From positions 21,523,961 to 21,587,960 of the forward strand of contig CM055610.1 of NCBI GenBank assembly GCA_029379385.1: a DNA stretch of 64,000 nucleotides, written 5' to 3'. Below the pieces are notes generated by a model, which was not told where the DNA came from, searched no databases, and saw only the letters and a list, made by a program, of their open reading frames with translations. The DNA is from Quillaja saponaria. Lineage: Eukaryota; Streptophyta; Magnoliopsida; Fabales; Quillajaceae. The position numbers and the translations under genes were made by a program. The first letter of the stretch is position 1, and each line of letters starts with the position of its first letter. This document shows, in pieces, positions 25,446-38,317 of the stretch.

Positions 25446-26619
25446 CCATGCTCTGAGCTCCTTATCTCCACGTACGTGTTTTTCTTTTCACACACGAAGT
25501 TCAACGCTGAGCCTTCATTCTAATATTTTCTCGTCCAAAGGTATTATTCCAAACACCTAATTTTATTCTCTCTTTTCTTTCATGTATCAATTTCGCGGTT
25601 TCTCTTCGATTTGATCGTGCAGCTTTCGTTTTTACTATTTTCTTTGCAATTGAAATCAATGTTCTTTGATCAATGCGAGCTCGATTAGGTTTTCACTTAA
25701 TGGTCGTCCAAGATCTACGCGCTGATTGCTTGTTTGTTTTCCATTTTCCCTCTTTGTTGTTGTTTTTTGGCCTGTTTTGAGTTCTGAACTTAATGATTTA
25801 ATACTTCAGTCTTTGATCATATCTTGGATGTCTGGAATTTTGTTGGCATTTGCTACATATGTAATTCTCCTAGATCCTTGCTGAATGAATTTTCTAGAGA
25901 TTTTTTTTTGGTATTCAATGGTTATTTGGATTTTTCATGTCTAATACGATTAATGTAATAGCGTTTTCATTGTTTTACTTCTTCAGCAAAAGCTTTTTCT
26001 GTTAGTGATGTATTTAGTTAATTTCAGGTATTATTTGCTTAGTTTCTCATGAAATATTTGCACTCACTTAGATTCTCATTCTATATTGAATGATTTACTG
26101 TTATTGTGTATTATCTGCTTCCTGTCTCAAGGAATGGGCAACTACACTTGTTCTCAGTCCACTTTAGATTGAATGGTTTACAAGGTGGCGAATGTTCTTT
26201 TTCCTCCTTCTGTTCACAGATGATCATTCCCCTATTTTTTGTTTTTATTGACTAGAAGTCTAGAGATAATTGTTTAGAATTTTTTTTTTCTGCTTGATGT
26301 ATTGTTGTATAGTTTTGTGAACTGCTCTCTTGATCTTTGGAGAAAGTTTTTATGACATTGTGAATTTAAGTATTAGGTACTGCTAGAATATGATCTTCAC
26401 TTTTGAATTTTTGATATATTTAGTCATGTAACTCCGGTGATTTAAGACCCTTGTAGTGGAACACCCATATGATATTGTCATATGGAATCTCAGTGCATGT
26501 TGGATTAGTTAGGCAAATTAAAATTTTCATTCTGTGTTGTTTAATAGGGGAGTTGGCAGCTTGGTCTGCTATATCTGCAGTTTACCAAAGTGGAGGGTGC
26601 TAAGTTTGAAGCTTCTTTT

Positions 26620-26853
26620 ATGCCTGAACGAGTTTCTCTCTTTTTGTCATCAATTGGTTTACTTGGAGAGTATTGTCCCACGTCTAGAAAAAAGAGCAGA
26701 AGTTCTACTGATGAATTTGGCCGCTCGTATCCAGAATTTGTAGAGAGCCATAAAACTGCTTCTCTGGGTTGCCATTTTATGCAGGCTTTCCCTCCTACAA
26801 TGAACATTTCTGGTGAAGGAGCTGGTCTAGTCAAAAGAGGCAATTGGTGCTGA
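26620..26853 (+). CDS. Upstream ORF (77 codons) in the eIF5 leader
   Basis: The reading frame runs from ATG at 26620 to TGA at 26851-26853 and stops 39 bases before the eIF5 start codon. It opens MPERVSLFLSSIGLLGEY and ends GLVKRGNWC. It is long for a chance uORF and lies in the last leader exon, after the likely acceptor at 26580. Plant eIF5 mRNAs are, as I recall, among those grouped as carrying conserved-peptide uORFs, and animal eIF5 is autoregulated through uORFs. A role in repressing eIF5 translation is inferred and was not tested by comparison. Confidence 0.55.
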   Translation: MPERVSLFLSSIGLLGEYCPTSRKKSRSSTDEFGRSYPEFVESHKTASLGCHFMQAFPPTMNISGEGAGLVKRGNWC

Positions 26854-26892
26854 AGTTTAAAATTCGGATTTTTGACACAGTCAAGAAACAAG

Positions 26893-28239
26893 ATGGCTTT
26901 GCAGAATATTGGTGCTTCAAACCGTGATGATGCCTTCTATCGGTATAAGATGCCAAAAATGATAACCAAGATTGAAGGTAGAGGAAATGGAATCAGGACT
27001 AATGTGGTCAACATGGTTGAGATTGCAAAAGCCTTAGCTAGGCCTGCTTCTTACACCACCAAGTATTTTGGTTGTGAGCTTGGAGCACAGTCCAAATTTG
27101 ATGAGAAGACTGGAACTTCTCTTGTGAATGGGGGCCATGAAACTGCAAAACTTGCAGGCCTTCTCGAGAACTTCATCAAGAAATTTGTCCAGTGCTATGG
27201 TTGTGGGAATCCTGAAACTGAGATTGTTATTACTAAGACCCAGATGATCACTCTGAAATGTGCTGCATGTGGGTTTATTTCAGATGTTGATATGAGGGAC
27301 AAGCTTACGACATTTATACTAAAAAATCCACCCGAGAAGAAGGCTTCAAAAGACAAGAAAGCAATGAGGAAGGCTGAGAAAGAGCGGCTCAAGGAGGGGG
27401 AGGCTGCTGATGAAGAACAGAAGAAGCTTAAAAAGGAGGCAGGGAAGAAGAAGGGCTCCTCAGCTACCTCCAAAGAGGCTGCTACTAAGATATCTGTAAA
27501 AAAAAAATGTAACAGTTCTGATGAGGATCCTTCCCCAGCTCACGGTCTGCCTGACAAGAATGATCAGGCAGATGACAGTGATGATGATGATGATGTGATG
27601 TGGCAGACTGACACATCTTTAGAGGCAGCTCGTCAACGCATCCAGGAGCAGTTGAGTGCTGTTACTGCTGATATGGTCATGCTTTCTACTGAAAATGAAG
27701 GGGAGAAGCCGTTATTGAAGAAGTCTCCAGATCGTGAAGTGAAATCTGAAAGTAAAGAACACGAGAATGGTGTTGGCACTACCCACGGGACTCTTGTTGA
27801 AGAAATAAAGGAATGTTTGAAAAAAGGTTCCTCTGCAAGTCAGCTGAAATCTTTCCTTGGTTCCCTCTCTGCGACTCCCCAAGAAGTCATTAATACTCTA
27901 TTTGAAGCTCTCTTTGAGGATGTTGGTAAGGGGTTTGCCAAAGTGGTGGCTAGGAAGAAGAACCACCTTGCCGTGGCCCTTCAACATGGAGGATCTCAGA
28001 TGATTCTCTTACGTGCTATTGAGTCTTTCTGTGGTAAGGCAAGCCCTGATGCGGTGAAGGAGGTGCCATTGGTTTTGAAGGAGCTCTATGACTGTGATGC
28101 ACTAGAGGAGGAGACTATATTTGAATGGTACCAGCAAGGGTTGGTTGGCAGCAATAAAAGCTATCCTATTTGGAAGAGCATCAAGCCCTTTGTTGAGTGG
28201 CTCAAGAATGCAGACTCTGAATCAGAGGAAGAGTCTTAA
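26893..28239 (+). CDS. EIF5: Eukaryotic translation initiation factor 5
   Basis: The coding region is uninterrupted and gives 448 residues from ATG at 26893; the reading frame is open a few codons further upstream but without an ATG. The N-terminal GTPase-activating domain (about 1-150) has the arginine finger Arg17 in DAFYRYKMP, the KYFGCELGAQ motif, and a zinc ribbon formed by Cys101, Cys104, Cys123 and Cys126. A charged Lys/Glu-rich linker follows (about 148-250, including a poly-Asp run). The C-terminal W2/HEAT domain ends in aromatic-acidic boxes (FEWYQQGL, FVEWLKNADSESEEES). eIF5 stimulates GTP hydrolysis by eIF2 in the 43S/48S complex and binds eIF1, eIF2-beta and eIF3. Intronless coding exons with leader introns are typical of plant eIF5. 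It is intact, and in Arabidopsis one eIF5 copy (At1g77840) lies next to ARF17, as here. Confidence 0.97.
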   Translation: MALQNIGASNRDDAFYRYKMPKMITKIEGRGNGIRTNVVNMVEIAKALARPASYTTKYFGCELGAQSKFDEKTGTSLVNGGHETAKLAGLLENFIKKFVQCYGCGNPETEIVITKTQMITLKCAACGFISDVDMRDKLTTFILKNPPEKKASKDKKAMRKAEKERLKEGEAADEEQKKLKKEAGKKKGSSATSKEAATKISVKKKCNSSDEDPSPAHGLPDKNDQADDSDDDDDVMWQTDTSLEAARQRIQEQLSAVTADMVMLSTENEGEKPLLKKSPDREVKSESKEHENGVGTTHGTLVEEIKECLKKGSSASQLKSFLGSLSATPQEVINTLFEALFEDVGKGFAKVVARKKNHLAVALQHGGSQMILLRAIESFCGKASPDAVKEVPLVLKELYDCDALEEETIFEWYQQGLVGSNKSYPIWKSIKPFVEWLKNADSESEEES

Positions 28240-31200
28240 GGTACTTGCTTGCATTTGTGTGGTTGCTGTTGGGGCATTGAGAATCGAAACTAATAAATAA
28301 ACTTCGTTCTAGTTTTTAGGCTGGTCGTTGTGTCTGTTGTGCTAGCGGTCAGTAGTGGTTTGGTATTGAAATAAATGAGAAGAGGATTGGGCTGTCTTGC
28401 GTCGTTGTTACCCAATCTTCCGTACGTTTGTTCTTACTGTGTTAACTGTCATACCCAATACATGTTTTTTGGTTTTCTCTTGGCTATTTGAGATTTGAGT
28501 AGTGCGTCTGCATAAATTTGAGTTTTCTGTCGACATTAGTATACTTCCAAGTTGTTTGTTCTCTATTTCGATTTGATAATGAACACTAGATAGATCCTAG
28601 TGTAAAAAAGTTAAAGACAATTATACAATGCGGGCAGTGAGGATTAAAAAGATGTGAATAGTTCAACGAAATTAAATGGATTATTTGTGTGAAGACTAAG
28701 CTTTTAATGAAGTATTAGAATTTGATACACGTGAGTTGGCACGAGCTTTTCTAGAGTGAGATTTCCCTTTGGTGCAAAGTAGATGTTATCTTGAAACTTT
28801 TAGATAGGAGATGAGTGGAGGGAATTAAAATTGTATACAACACTCTTGGCACAAGAAAAAACTGTATATAACACAAAAGGGAAATAAATGTAAATATTAA
28901 ATAAGTCATATTTTTCCTCTTATGTTTGACAAAAAGTTCTTTTTAGGGGTACGTTCATTTTTCGTTTAACTTATTCAGACAATTTCTGATGGGTTTAATT
29001 TTAGTGATCTTACTAGTTTGAACTAATAAGTAATAAACAATGATCTAAGTTATTATTTTAAAAATATACCGAATGAATTTTATGGACTTTTAGTCTATAT
29101 TATATGTAAAAGAGTCTTTGAGGTATAATTTTTTATATTTTTATATTTTTATGAATTTGTATTATTACATAGTTATGTTTAATCGTTATTTTGTTTCAAA
29201 TCGATTACTATTTTTTTTCCCTATTTTTTATCTATTTTATATTAATAGAATTGTAATCTTTTGTAGTACTATTGATTTCTTATTTACAAATTTTTCTCAA
29301 TATTAATAAATCTATAATTTTCAATAATAATATGCCAATAGTAATTAAAATTAAATTTTTGAATTTTTTTATTTAATAAGTACCTAGAAATTTTATTTTA
29401 TTTTAGTTCTTCTCAAATTTAGTAATTAAAATTTTAAAAATTACTATGAACTAAAAGAAATATTAAGAGTGTATTTTTCATGATTATAATATTGTTGTTT
29501 AACTTTTATATCATAAAAAAAAAAATTATATTTTTTCAATAATTATATGTCAATATTAGTTTATATTGAATTTCAAATTTTTTATTTACTAAGTTTCTAA
29601 TAATAATATCTTTTAGTTATTCTCACATGAAATAATTTTTTTAAATGCTATGAATTAAAAAATATTTAGAGTATAGTTTCCATTATTACATATTGTTGTT
29701 TTAACTTTTAATAGAAAAAAATTTATTTTCTTAAATACTTTATGAATTTTTATTTTTACATAAATACTTTTCAATTATTATTTTGTTTCAAATTTTTTAT
29801 TTTTTATTTTACTACTTTCACAATTTTTTACTATTTTAATATAATATAATTGTAATAATTTTATGACTATTGATTTTTTTTAATTCTTTTCAATAGTAAT
29901 ATATCTATAATTTGTCAATAAATGTAAATTAATATATAATTAATATTAAATTTCTCAATTTTTTTAATTTAATAAGTTTAAATAATTATAATATTACAAA
30001 TTAATTTTCTTTCAAAACACTATAAATGAAAATAAATATTAAGAGTATAGTTTTTATGATTATAATATTATAATATATTTTTTTCTCTATCATTTGAGTT
30101 TTTAAAAATTAATTTTATATTTACATTATTTTTAAAAAAATAATTATTTAATATTTGTATTTATTATTAATAAATAAATATATATATATATATATATATA
30201 TATCATAATTATCATTCGCGCTCGTTACGTGCTAGTAAACTAAAAAATGGCAAAATACTCACATAAATTTTCAGAAATTCGTTTTCTAGCCCATGAATTA
30301 ACACATTTAAAGTTTATAGTTCTAATTCTTTTGTCTATTTACACATTTAGAGAGAAAACAAGAAAGCAAGAAAATTCGTTCCGTAACGGCCCGCGAGAAT
30401 ACAATTGCCGCCTTTATTCGTATTGCTTCCCACAGACCGTCAAAAGTTAAGTTGGTTCGTTGACTTTCTAGTGGGCCCGTCGTTAAATATTACTGACCCA
30501 GCAGCCCATTATTAACCATCCCTCCAAGTACTATTGAGGGTATTTTTCTCATTATAATCAAAGTGCAGTAGTAGACTAGTAGAAGAATTCTAGTCTTACA
30601 CCACCGCTTAATTTACTACTACTACAACTTCTTTGAGTACATTCACATTGACCTTATTTTAGTAAACTTAATTAATTACACTAGCTAACCATAATCCAAA
30701 ATGAAATCACCTTTTACCCATTAAAAACAACTTATATGCATGAGTAGTCACCTTTTCTACTTTATATTTACCTCAATTTCTTAAGTTTTTTGTGCATATT
30801 TTATTTTCAAAAATTAAAATATCACATGAATATATGTTATTCACTTTAAAATCTTATTCTATATTAATTATTACCTCAACTGATAAAAATATTATATTCA
30901 ATCTCGATAAAATTTAATTGATGGAAAACTTTATCTCCCAATATAAAGATAGTTTACTTTAGATGAAAACAATAATTATAAATTTCACTGCATAATTAAA
31001 TTTATATTATATGTCATTGCAATATATGTAAAAGAATTTGTGGTCGTCCTTTTGACCAAGAAAACATAGAATGGATTGTTGTCCCATGCAAAAGAATGTC
31101 CATAAGTAATAGATCTATATACAACAATTAATTATATATTTTTCATAAAATAAAATATTCATTTAGTGCAAGTGTAAATAAAATAGGATCAATTAGATTT

Positions 31201-32028
31201 TATCTCTACGAACTATCGCTCATTTTACAAGATTCTTTATGAATTATAAAATTAGGACATAAACCTTCTTATTTGAGTTATAGTCGATAAATAGTTTACA
31301 ATAAATCAATTATTTATTAAAGGTACAAATTAATTATAAAAAAATTAAATTATCATTATTATATATGTTATAATATATTTGTCCTCATATGAATTGACAT
31401 ATTATCATTATATAACATAGTATATTAAAATAGAATTAACAGAAAGTGTTTAATTTGATAGGAGATAAATATAAAAATAATACATTAAAAAATTTATAAA
31501 AATAATAGTTTAATCTAGTTTAAAATAATTTAGATGATTAGAAATTATTTATTAATTATTATTCAAATTGAAGGGATAGGTGACTAATCCAATATTTGAT
31601 AGCATTATTTCAAAATAAAAAATAGTTCATTAAGTAAAGATCAGTTGACCCAATAAAATAAAAAAAGAAACTGCGTTACACGCGCTTAATTCATGAGAGT
31701 GATAGCGATCAAAGTAACCGACATTCAAATGTAGTTAGTTACATTGTCGTGGCCAAAACTGTAATATTTCAACCAATTAGAGGGCATCATTGAATTTCCA
31801 CTGCCTCTTGCTTCTGTGCCCCGTTCTCCGACCCCTATACGTCTCTCTCTCAGGCCTCAGCTCGAAACAATCGGACACTTATCACTCTCTTTTTAGAGAG
31901 AGAGGAGAGAGGAACACACTCTCACACTCAAATCTCCTTCTTTTCCCTTCGTATCTTACGTCTAAAAACCCTAATCAAACCCCTGAAGATTAATTCCTCT
32001 TCCTCTATCGCACTCAAATCCCTAACAG
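28240..32028. other. Intergenic region between eIF5 and the ARF17-like locus
   Basis: The first 300 bases are likely the eIF5 3' UTR. From 28900 to 30200 the DNA is extremely AT-rich and ends in a TA microsatellite at about 30177-30202. The last 250 bases contain an AACCAATTAG (CCAAT-type) sequence near 31770 and a CT/GA-rich leader, fitting a promoter for the next gene. No ORF was recognised. Confidence 0.55.
30177..30202. repeat. TA dinucleotide microsatellite
   Basis: An uninterrupted TA run at the edge of the AT-rich block. Confidence 0.93.
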
Positions 32029-35000
32029 ATGCCTCCTGCTCCGCAACCGCAACCACAGACTGCGACGCAGCTGCGTCGTTTGGACCCGAAAATATGGCGA
32101 GCATGTGCCGGAACCTCCGTTCAAATTCCAATTGTCAATTCTAGGGTCTACTACTTCCCTCAAGGTCATCTAGAGCAAACCTCGTCCCCTCCTCAATTCT
32201 TATCGCCTCATCTTCTCTCAAAACCTGTCATTCCCTGTCGTATCTCTGTTGTTAGCTTCCTTGCTGATCCTGTTACTGATGAAGTTTTCGCTAAGCTTCT
32301 CCTGCATCCTGACAATGGTTTCAGCAATACTCACCACTACAATCATTTCGATAGTTCTGTCAAAGCATCGGATGATGACAGGGTAGTGTCATTCGCTAAG
32401 ATTCTGACGCCTTCTGATGCTAACAATGGCGGTGGATTCTCAGTTCCGAGGTTCTGTGCTGACTCCAGTCTTCCCTCCTCTGAACTACCAGGCTGACCCG
32501 CCGGTTCAGACATTGTCCGTGACTGATGTTCATGGCGTCGTCTGGGAATTCCGACACATTTATAGGGGTACGCCGAGGAGGCACTTGCTTACCACTGGCT
32601 GGAGCAAATTTGTTAATAACAAGAAGTTGGTCGCTGGTGATTCTGTGGTTTTCATGAAGAACTGGAGGGGAGAGATGTTCATTGGGGTCCGGAGGGCTGT
32701 GCGATTCTCGGCAGGCAACGGCGGTGAATTGCCCTGGGTGGTTCTCCCAGATTGGTGGAATGAGAAGGATGGTCGAGGAGGAGCAGCAGGAGGAGGGCTG
32801 TAAAGGTTTTGGAGGGAGAGAGGGATTTTCGAGGAATGGGAGCGGGAAATCGTCTGCAAAGGCGGTTGCAGAGGCTGCGGAGTCGGCTGCACAGGATATG
32901 CCGTTTGAGGTTGTGTACTATCCAAGGGCTGGGTGGTCAGACTTTGTGGTGAAGGCCGAGGTTGTGGAGGAAGCACTGAAGGTATTCTTGACACCTGGAA
33001 TGAGAGTCAAAATGGCTATGGAGACAGAGGATTCGTCCAGGATGACCTGGTTCCAGGGGACAATCTCTTCAGCGTCTGTTCCTGATAATGTGCCGTGGCA
33101 GGATTCTCCTTGGCGCATGCTTCAGGTATGATTGCACATTTTCTTTCCGTTTACTCTTTGCTTGAGTTTGTTCATCTCTTGCATAAACTTGTTTTGGGTT
33201 CTTTCATGATTTTTATGTTTCAATGTATTGAGTTTCATAATCATATGAATGTGAGGAACGGAAACATGATTTTCAGGAGTTACTCCACGCCTTTCTTTTG
33301 ATAGTAAAGTAAAAAACGATAGTATATTCTGGGCCTTTTGTATGTCAGGCGGAATACCACAAGCAACTTCCACTTTGTCTCTTTCACCTAATATTAATCC
33401 TCAATGTTGTGTTTTTCTGTATTCTGTACCCATTTGATCATTACGAGCCCCTGAGGAAAATTTAGGGTTTGTTTTGCTTCTATTCTATATATATAAAGGC
33501 AGTTGGCATTAGGAATTCAATATGTTTTTCAGAGCTTTCACGTCAGACACTTGTATTTTCTCTAAGAACAGAATAGTGAATTTTGATCTCTTCAGGACGC
33601 AGGGCTAGATTGAGCCAACCCTCAACATATCTTGTGTTCTTTATTTTGCTTGTTTTTCGTTTTTCAGTTTTAGATTTCATCATATTCTCGCTTTTGTTTT
33701 ATCATTCAATAACATATCGTGAGCAGAGGTTTTCTGTTCTTAATATAATTAGGTGCAAACCGTGGTTGCTTTAGTTTTATAACTTCTCAATTTTCTCTGT
33801 TTGTTCTTTTAATGATATTTGAAATTATCATGGAAGGCATATGGAGTTGTAGAATGCATTCAATATGGATTTCAGTAAAAGAAGGTACTCTAAGGGTTAA
33901 TGATGTGTTACATATTTCCACCAATATAGCTTGTTGACAATATGGAATGTGTTATTCCTTTGATTATTGAAACAAATGCTAAAATGTGAGAATGGACTTT
34001 TATGTTGAGCAGCATGTCTTAAAAAGTTGAAAGATTTGTTATGTATTGCTCTGGACATGGTAGATGGGTTACACATATTATGCTTACACCTGTGTTTTGG
34101 ATGTAGAAGTTCTATTTGGATACTGTAGGTTAAAGTATGATGAAGGATAATACCAAATATACCTTATGGAACCAAAGCACACTGTGTCACTAGGATAGAC
34201 TGTGGTTGAAACAATATCTTTCTGGTTCCTTTGGTGTCATATTGGGTTTCAGATTCTGAGCATTTATAGCTATTTTATATTCATTGTAAAATGCAACATT
34301 TCATTGCTATTTTGTTGCATTTTTAGCAAAGATTTTTTCTTCAGTTTTATAAGCACGTACTTTCTGGAATCCATTTCATGCTTGTACTGATAGAATTTTC
34401 TGCAAAAAAATTGTCAGTTGGCACTAATGTTGGAAAACTGTAACTGCTATTTTGGTGATTGTTTTACTTTGTCATATGAAGAGCTTGTGGACTGTAAATT
34501 TGTAATAGAGTTAGAAAGTACTAGATGAACCACGAAGCAGTTCAACTAAGAAACTATGAGTAGCAATTGTTGCTTACCTATTTTAATTCTCACAGCACTG
34601 AAATTGTCATATTATTATTTATTTTGATGCAAGTGAGGAGTACTTATCTATTTAATTGGGTTGGTTTTGATGTCTATGTGCCGTAATCAAGTTTTTTTTT
34701 CTTCTTCTCATAACTGAAAGAGAACTTATTTTGTGGAATCATTTTTAAATACATAATTCTCTCCTTGGAGTCAGGAGTGGATGGAAATTGGTCCTTCTCT
34801 TGAGTGGATCTAGAAGAGATAGAAAAAAAAAAAAAATAGAGATAGAAGAAAATAAGGGATTTTAAATTTGGATTATGTTGAGACTGAGGAAAAAAACTTT
34901 TCTATTACTAATTCATCTTATATTCTGGGTAAATATTTTTAGGAAGTTGGATTCAATTATGTCTTACAGGAATGCTACTGGTTTTGTCATTGATGATCGA

Positions 35001-36079
35001 ACACTCTCTAAATTTTCTTGCTTTCTTTTCTTTTCATGAACAGAGAGAAATTATTTGATCAAGTTTTGTTAGTTTGCTAACTGAGTCAATGTCCCAAGGT
35101 TGGAACTCAATTGAACTTGCATTGTATGCTATGCCATTTTCTCTACAATCATCACAGGTGGTCTCTGCTTGTGCATCTATTTTCTGTTTACTGTTGAAAC
35201 AGTAGATTTTATTTTCTCTGACTACACATTAGAAATGTTCTATCCAATCAATGTATAAGTCTATACTATACCTTCTGTGACAAACTGACAATATATTCTT
35301 CCTGTCTGCCATAGTGCCTCTACAAACTGAGAGCTACTTCTTTTAATTCTATATGACAGGTTACATGGGATGAACCTGAAGTCCTGCAGAATGCAAAGCG
35401 AGTCAGCCCTTGGCAAGTTGAATACGTTTCACCTACACCTCAACTTCATACAGCATGTCCCCCTGCAAAAAGGTTTAGAGCTCCTCATAGTTCAGGACCA
35501 CTATCGGATGGAGAGGGAGATTCCTTATTTGCTATGACAGGATTCACTAATTCATCAATGGGAAACATGAAGCAACCATTGTTGAATTGTGAAACTTTTC
35601 CTGCTGGCATGCAGGGAGCCAGGCATGATCTATTTTCTGTATCAAATTTTTCCAACTTTGTAAGTGAAAAAACAGCTAATGCTTGCACCGACAATTCTTT
35701 TGGGAATATCACTGTGCCAAAGTTGAAAAGGGTGTCAACAGAGCTAAACATTGGCAGCTCACTATCTGACAACTTATCACCAGATAGTCAGAGTAGTGTG
35801 CATTCCTTTGGCACTGAATTTGTTGGGTCCCAGTGCTGCAACTCAACAAAACTTGCTGCTGGTTCGTTTCAGTTGTTTGGTAAGATTATCCACATGAATC
35901 AGCCAGTTGAAAGTGGTTTCCATGGAAGTGGTTGCACAGGAGACGATGGCAGTAAAGGGTACAATGAAACTGAAGGCATAGACAACCCCCCAAATCTTTC
36001 TTTGACTTGCTCGAAATTGCTTGATAGGCTTGATGTGCAATATCAAAGAGCCTCAGCAATTGAGGCATGTTATTTGTGA
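32029..36079 (+). pseudogene. ARF17: ARF17-like auxin response factor with two frameshifts in exon 1
   Basis: Exon 1 (32029-33125) and exon 2 (35360-36079) are joined by a GT-AG intron. The start ([41 protein letters not shown]) and the rest of the B3 domain ([20 protein letters not shown]) are ARF10/16/17-type. They lie in different frames: one extra base at 32464-32467 leads to TGA at 32494. A second extra base, probably one G of GGG at 32736-32738, separates the B3 end from the auxin-response domain (GLPFEVV-like [33 protein letters not shown]). Exon 2 reads through and ends after an LFGKII box without the PB1 domain, as in ARF17, a repressor-type ARF. Read as it stands, translation would give 155 residues, cut in the B3 domain. 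Sequence error could explain both indels, but the neighbouring SHM locus is also broken. Confidence 0.85.
35605..35625 (+). promoter_or_regulatory. miR160 target site in ARF17-like exon 2
   Basis: The 21-base site begins TGGCATGCAGGG and ends AGCCAGGCA, encoding AGMQGAR. From memory of miR160, all positions pair except one that becomes a G:U wobble. miR160 cleavage of ARF10, ARF16 and ARF17 transcripts is established, and the site is kept although the gene is frame-broken. Confidence 0.88.
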
Positions 36080-38317
36080 AGTAGTAGTTACAAATTGTCA
36101 AGCAGATAAGTAGCTTTGCAGGTATGCTTATATATGATGAGATAGTTTTTTCTTAGTTTACTGACTAATTTCGTACAAAAAGATTGGAAGTGGTTTTTCC
36201 CTGTTGAAATTTGATTTTTTGGTATTACTTAAATTCATAAGCTTATGTTATATCGAATTTATTGTGTTATGTCCAACTTATCGAGCCTACAACTTCTTAG
36301 AGGACCCGTGGATTTAATTTGACCTGAGAACTGTTTGTTAGTATGTGGTTTTGAATCGAATTTTGATACTACTTTTATTGTTAACTAGATTCTTAGTTTA
36401 TATCTTGTTTTCTATCTTTAATGCGTGTTGGTACTTTTGGCATAAACATCTTAACAACTCATACTACTTTTCTGTGTGTCAAATTTAAATAAACTTCAAC
36501 GATCTATGTATTTGTATTGAGAGATTACATGTTGCATTCTCTTAAAGCAACGGCTGAAGAATGGATCCTTGAATTCTAAGCAGGATTAGATCCTAAGCTT
36601 AAAATGTTGCTGGATACATCTTTCTGAAATGCTAGATTCATGGGGAAACCATTTCTGGAGCCATATCTGGCTGTCTTGACTTCTAATGCATCTTCTAGTG
36701 TTATGAAATCAAAATTTGAGTTTCTCTTACAGTCAACTTGGCATAACTTTGTTTTCTCTTTCCTGTAGGTACTTTAAGCAGGCGGGAAGCTGACTACTAG
36801 TTTGACCTTGCAGTAGTTATAGATGTGTGTTGGTCTTTTTAGGTTGTGATGTTGAAGCTGGAAACTGGAAACTATAAAACTTGCTTTGTGATGTTGCATA
36901 ATTCTTTCAATTTTATCTTGTGCTCCTAGTCATTTTTCTGGATGACTGGGTTTTATATCCATTATAGCATCTATGAAGCAGTCTTGGCCCCTGAATTTTT
37001 ATGATTTTTGGTTAGTGGGAATAGGATGCTTGTTCAGCAAAATGTATGTACTTAATGCATCGGAACTGGATCTCATCATTATAATTGTGACGTGCTCTGT
37101 TCTTGGATTTAATTTGTTAAATTAACGGCCTTTAATCGTGGAAGTCTTTGAATTGAGGGACCAGCCAGCCCGGAGGGCTTGGTACCGACTCTGGCATGTC
37201 AGCAGGTGCTGAACTTTATGGATCCAAATTGGTCCTAGGCTTATCAGACTAAACGGAGAGTATTATTTTGCTATCAGAAAACTTGCCTCGTGTTTTCCCA
37301 GTTTGTGTTGCGTAATACTTATCTTTCATGCGGGCCATTGGTGATCGGGCATTGGCGTAGTACTTATCTATCATGTTGGACTTTCACCATATTTTTGCGT
37401 TTGTAAGTTTTTCTTTTTTCATAAAAAATTTATATTTTGGTCCGTAGAAGATCTGTTATAAGATTCAATATATTTTTAAAAAGAAATATTAATTCTGAAT
37501 TTTTCAAAGAACTTTTCATCAGTGATTAAGTTACATAACGGCTTCAGCTCTCTCCTTTTATAAATCTCTGATCTGAGGTAGCTCTCCTTTTATAATCTCT
37601 ATAATCTCAGTTGAGGGTAGAATTTGGTCTTTGGGACGACACCAAGTAATTTTGTTCGGTGAATCAACTAGGACTTATGGGTCATCCTAAAATAACTTTA
37701 TTGGTTCGATGGGTATCCAATTCTTGTTGTACCTCGCCGGAGACCTACAAGACAAGGACAAAGAAAACGGGCACACCTCGCGACCCGTAGACCAACACCG
37801 TAAAAGTAAAGGCCTAGCCATAAATATATCACATTCAAGCCCCCTATCTGAACCTGGATACTTATACGTCCACCTGCAATTCAAACTTCATGGCCTTCCT
37901 AGGAAAACCCAGAAAAGGAAACTAGGAAAGACACTATTCTTCAAGTCAACATCACCGGGTACCGGCTAATTCCGGTTGCCCATCACAGCCTTCCCCAGAC
38001 ACCTTTTTCACCCAGCAGCCCATTGCGTTGTATTTCTTCACAGACCCTATTTTTCATTCTTTCCGCCGATATTGAAAATTTCGCCATTCTCAGGCCAAAA
38101 TTCGCAGTTTTTAGCATCTGGATTTCCCCCATTTTCATGGAAGCATCTGGTTCTGGGTCTAACTCTGGCCGATCGTCGTTTCGTTATTTCCACTGTAGTT
38201 TTTTCAGACGCAGTTGTCGTTGTTTCTGTTGCTGTTATACCTATCCATAGCCTCAGTTTTTAATTCCTCTTTCACTTTTTGGTGTTCAGAAACTCTTACT
38301 TGTTTCAATTTTTGGCC
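36080..38317. other. ARF17-like 3' region and spacer before the SHM locus
   Basis: A possible leader-type intron in the 3' UTR starts near 36120 (GCAGGTATGC). At 37546-37578 and 37580-37616 there is a small direct repeat built on AGCTCTCCTTTTATAA and ATCTCTGATCTGAGG-like sequence. From 37620 to 37960 the DNA is richer in GC than its surroundings and unlike either gene, but I could not identify it. Confidence 0.5.

Noticed and set aside
26534..26743. Overlapping plus-strand ORF in the eIF5 leader starting before the acceptor
   Set aside because: It begins in probable intron sequence at a non-ATG codon; the ATG-started ORF at 26620 is the better candidate.
32560..32994. 144-residue proline-rich ORF on the minus strand of ARF17-like exon 1
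   Set aside because: It is the antisense shadow of the GC-richer ARF exon and has no independent support.
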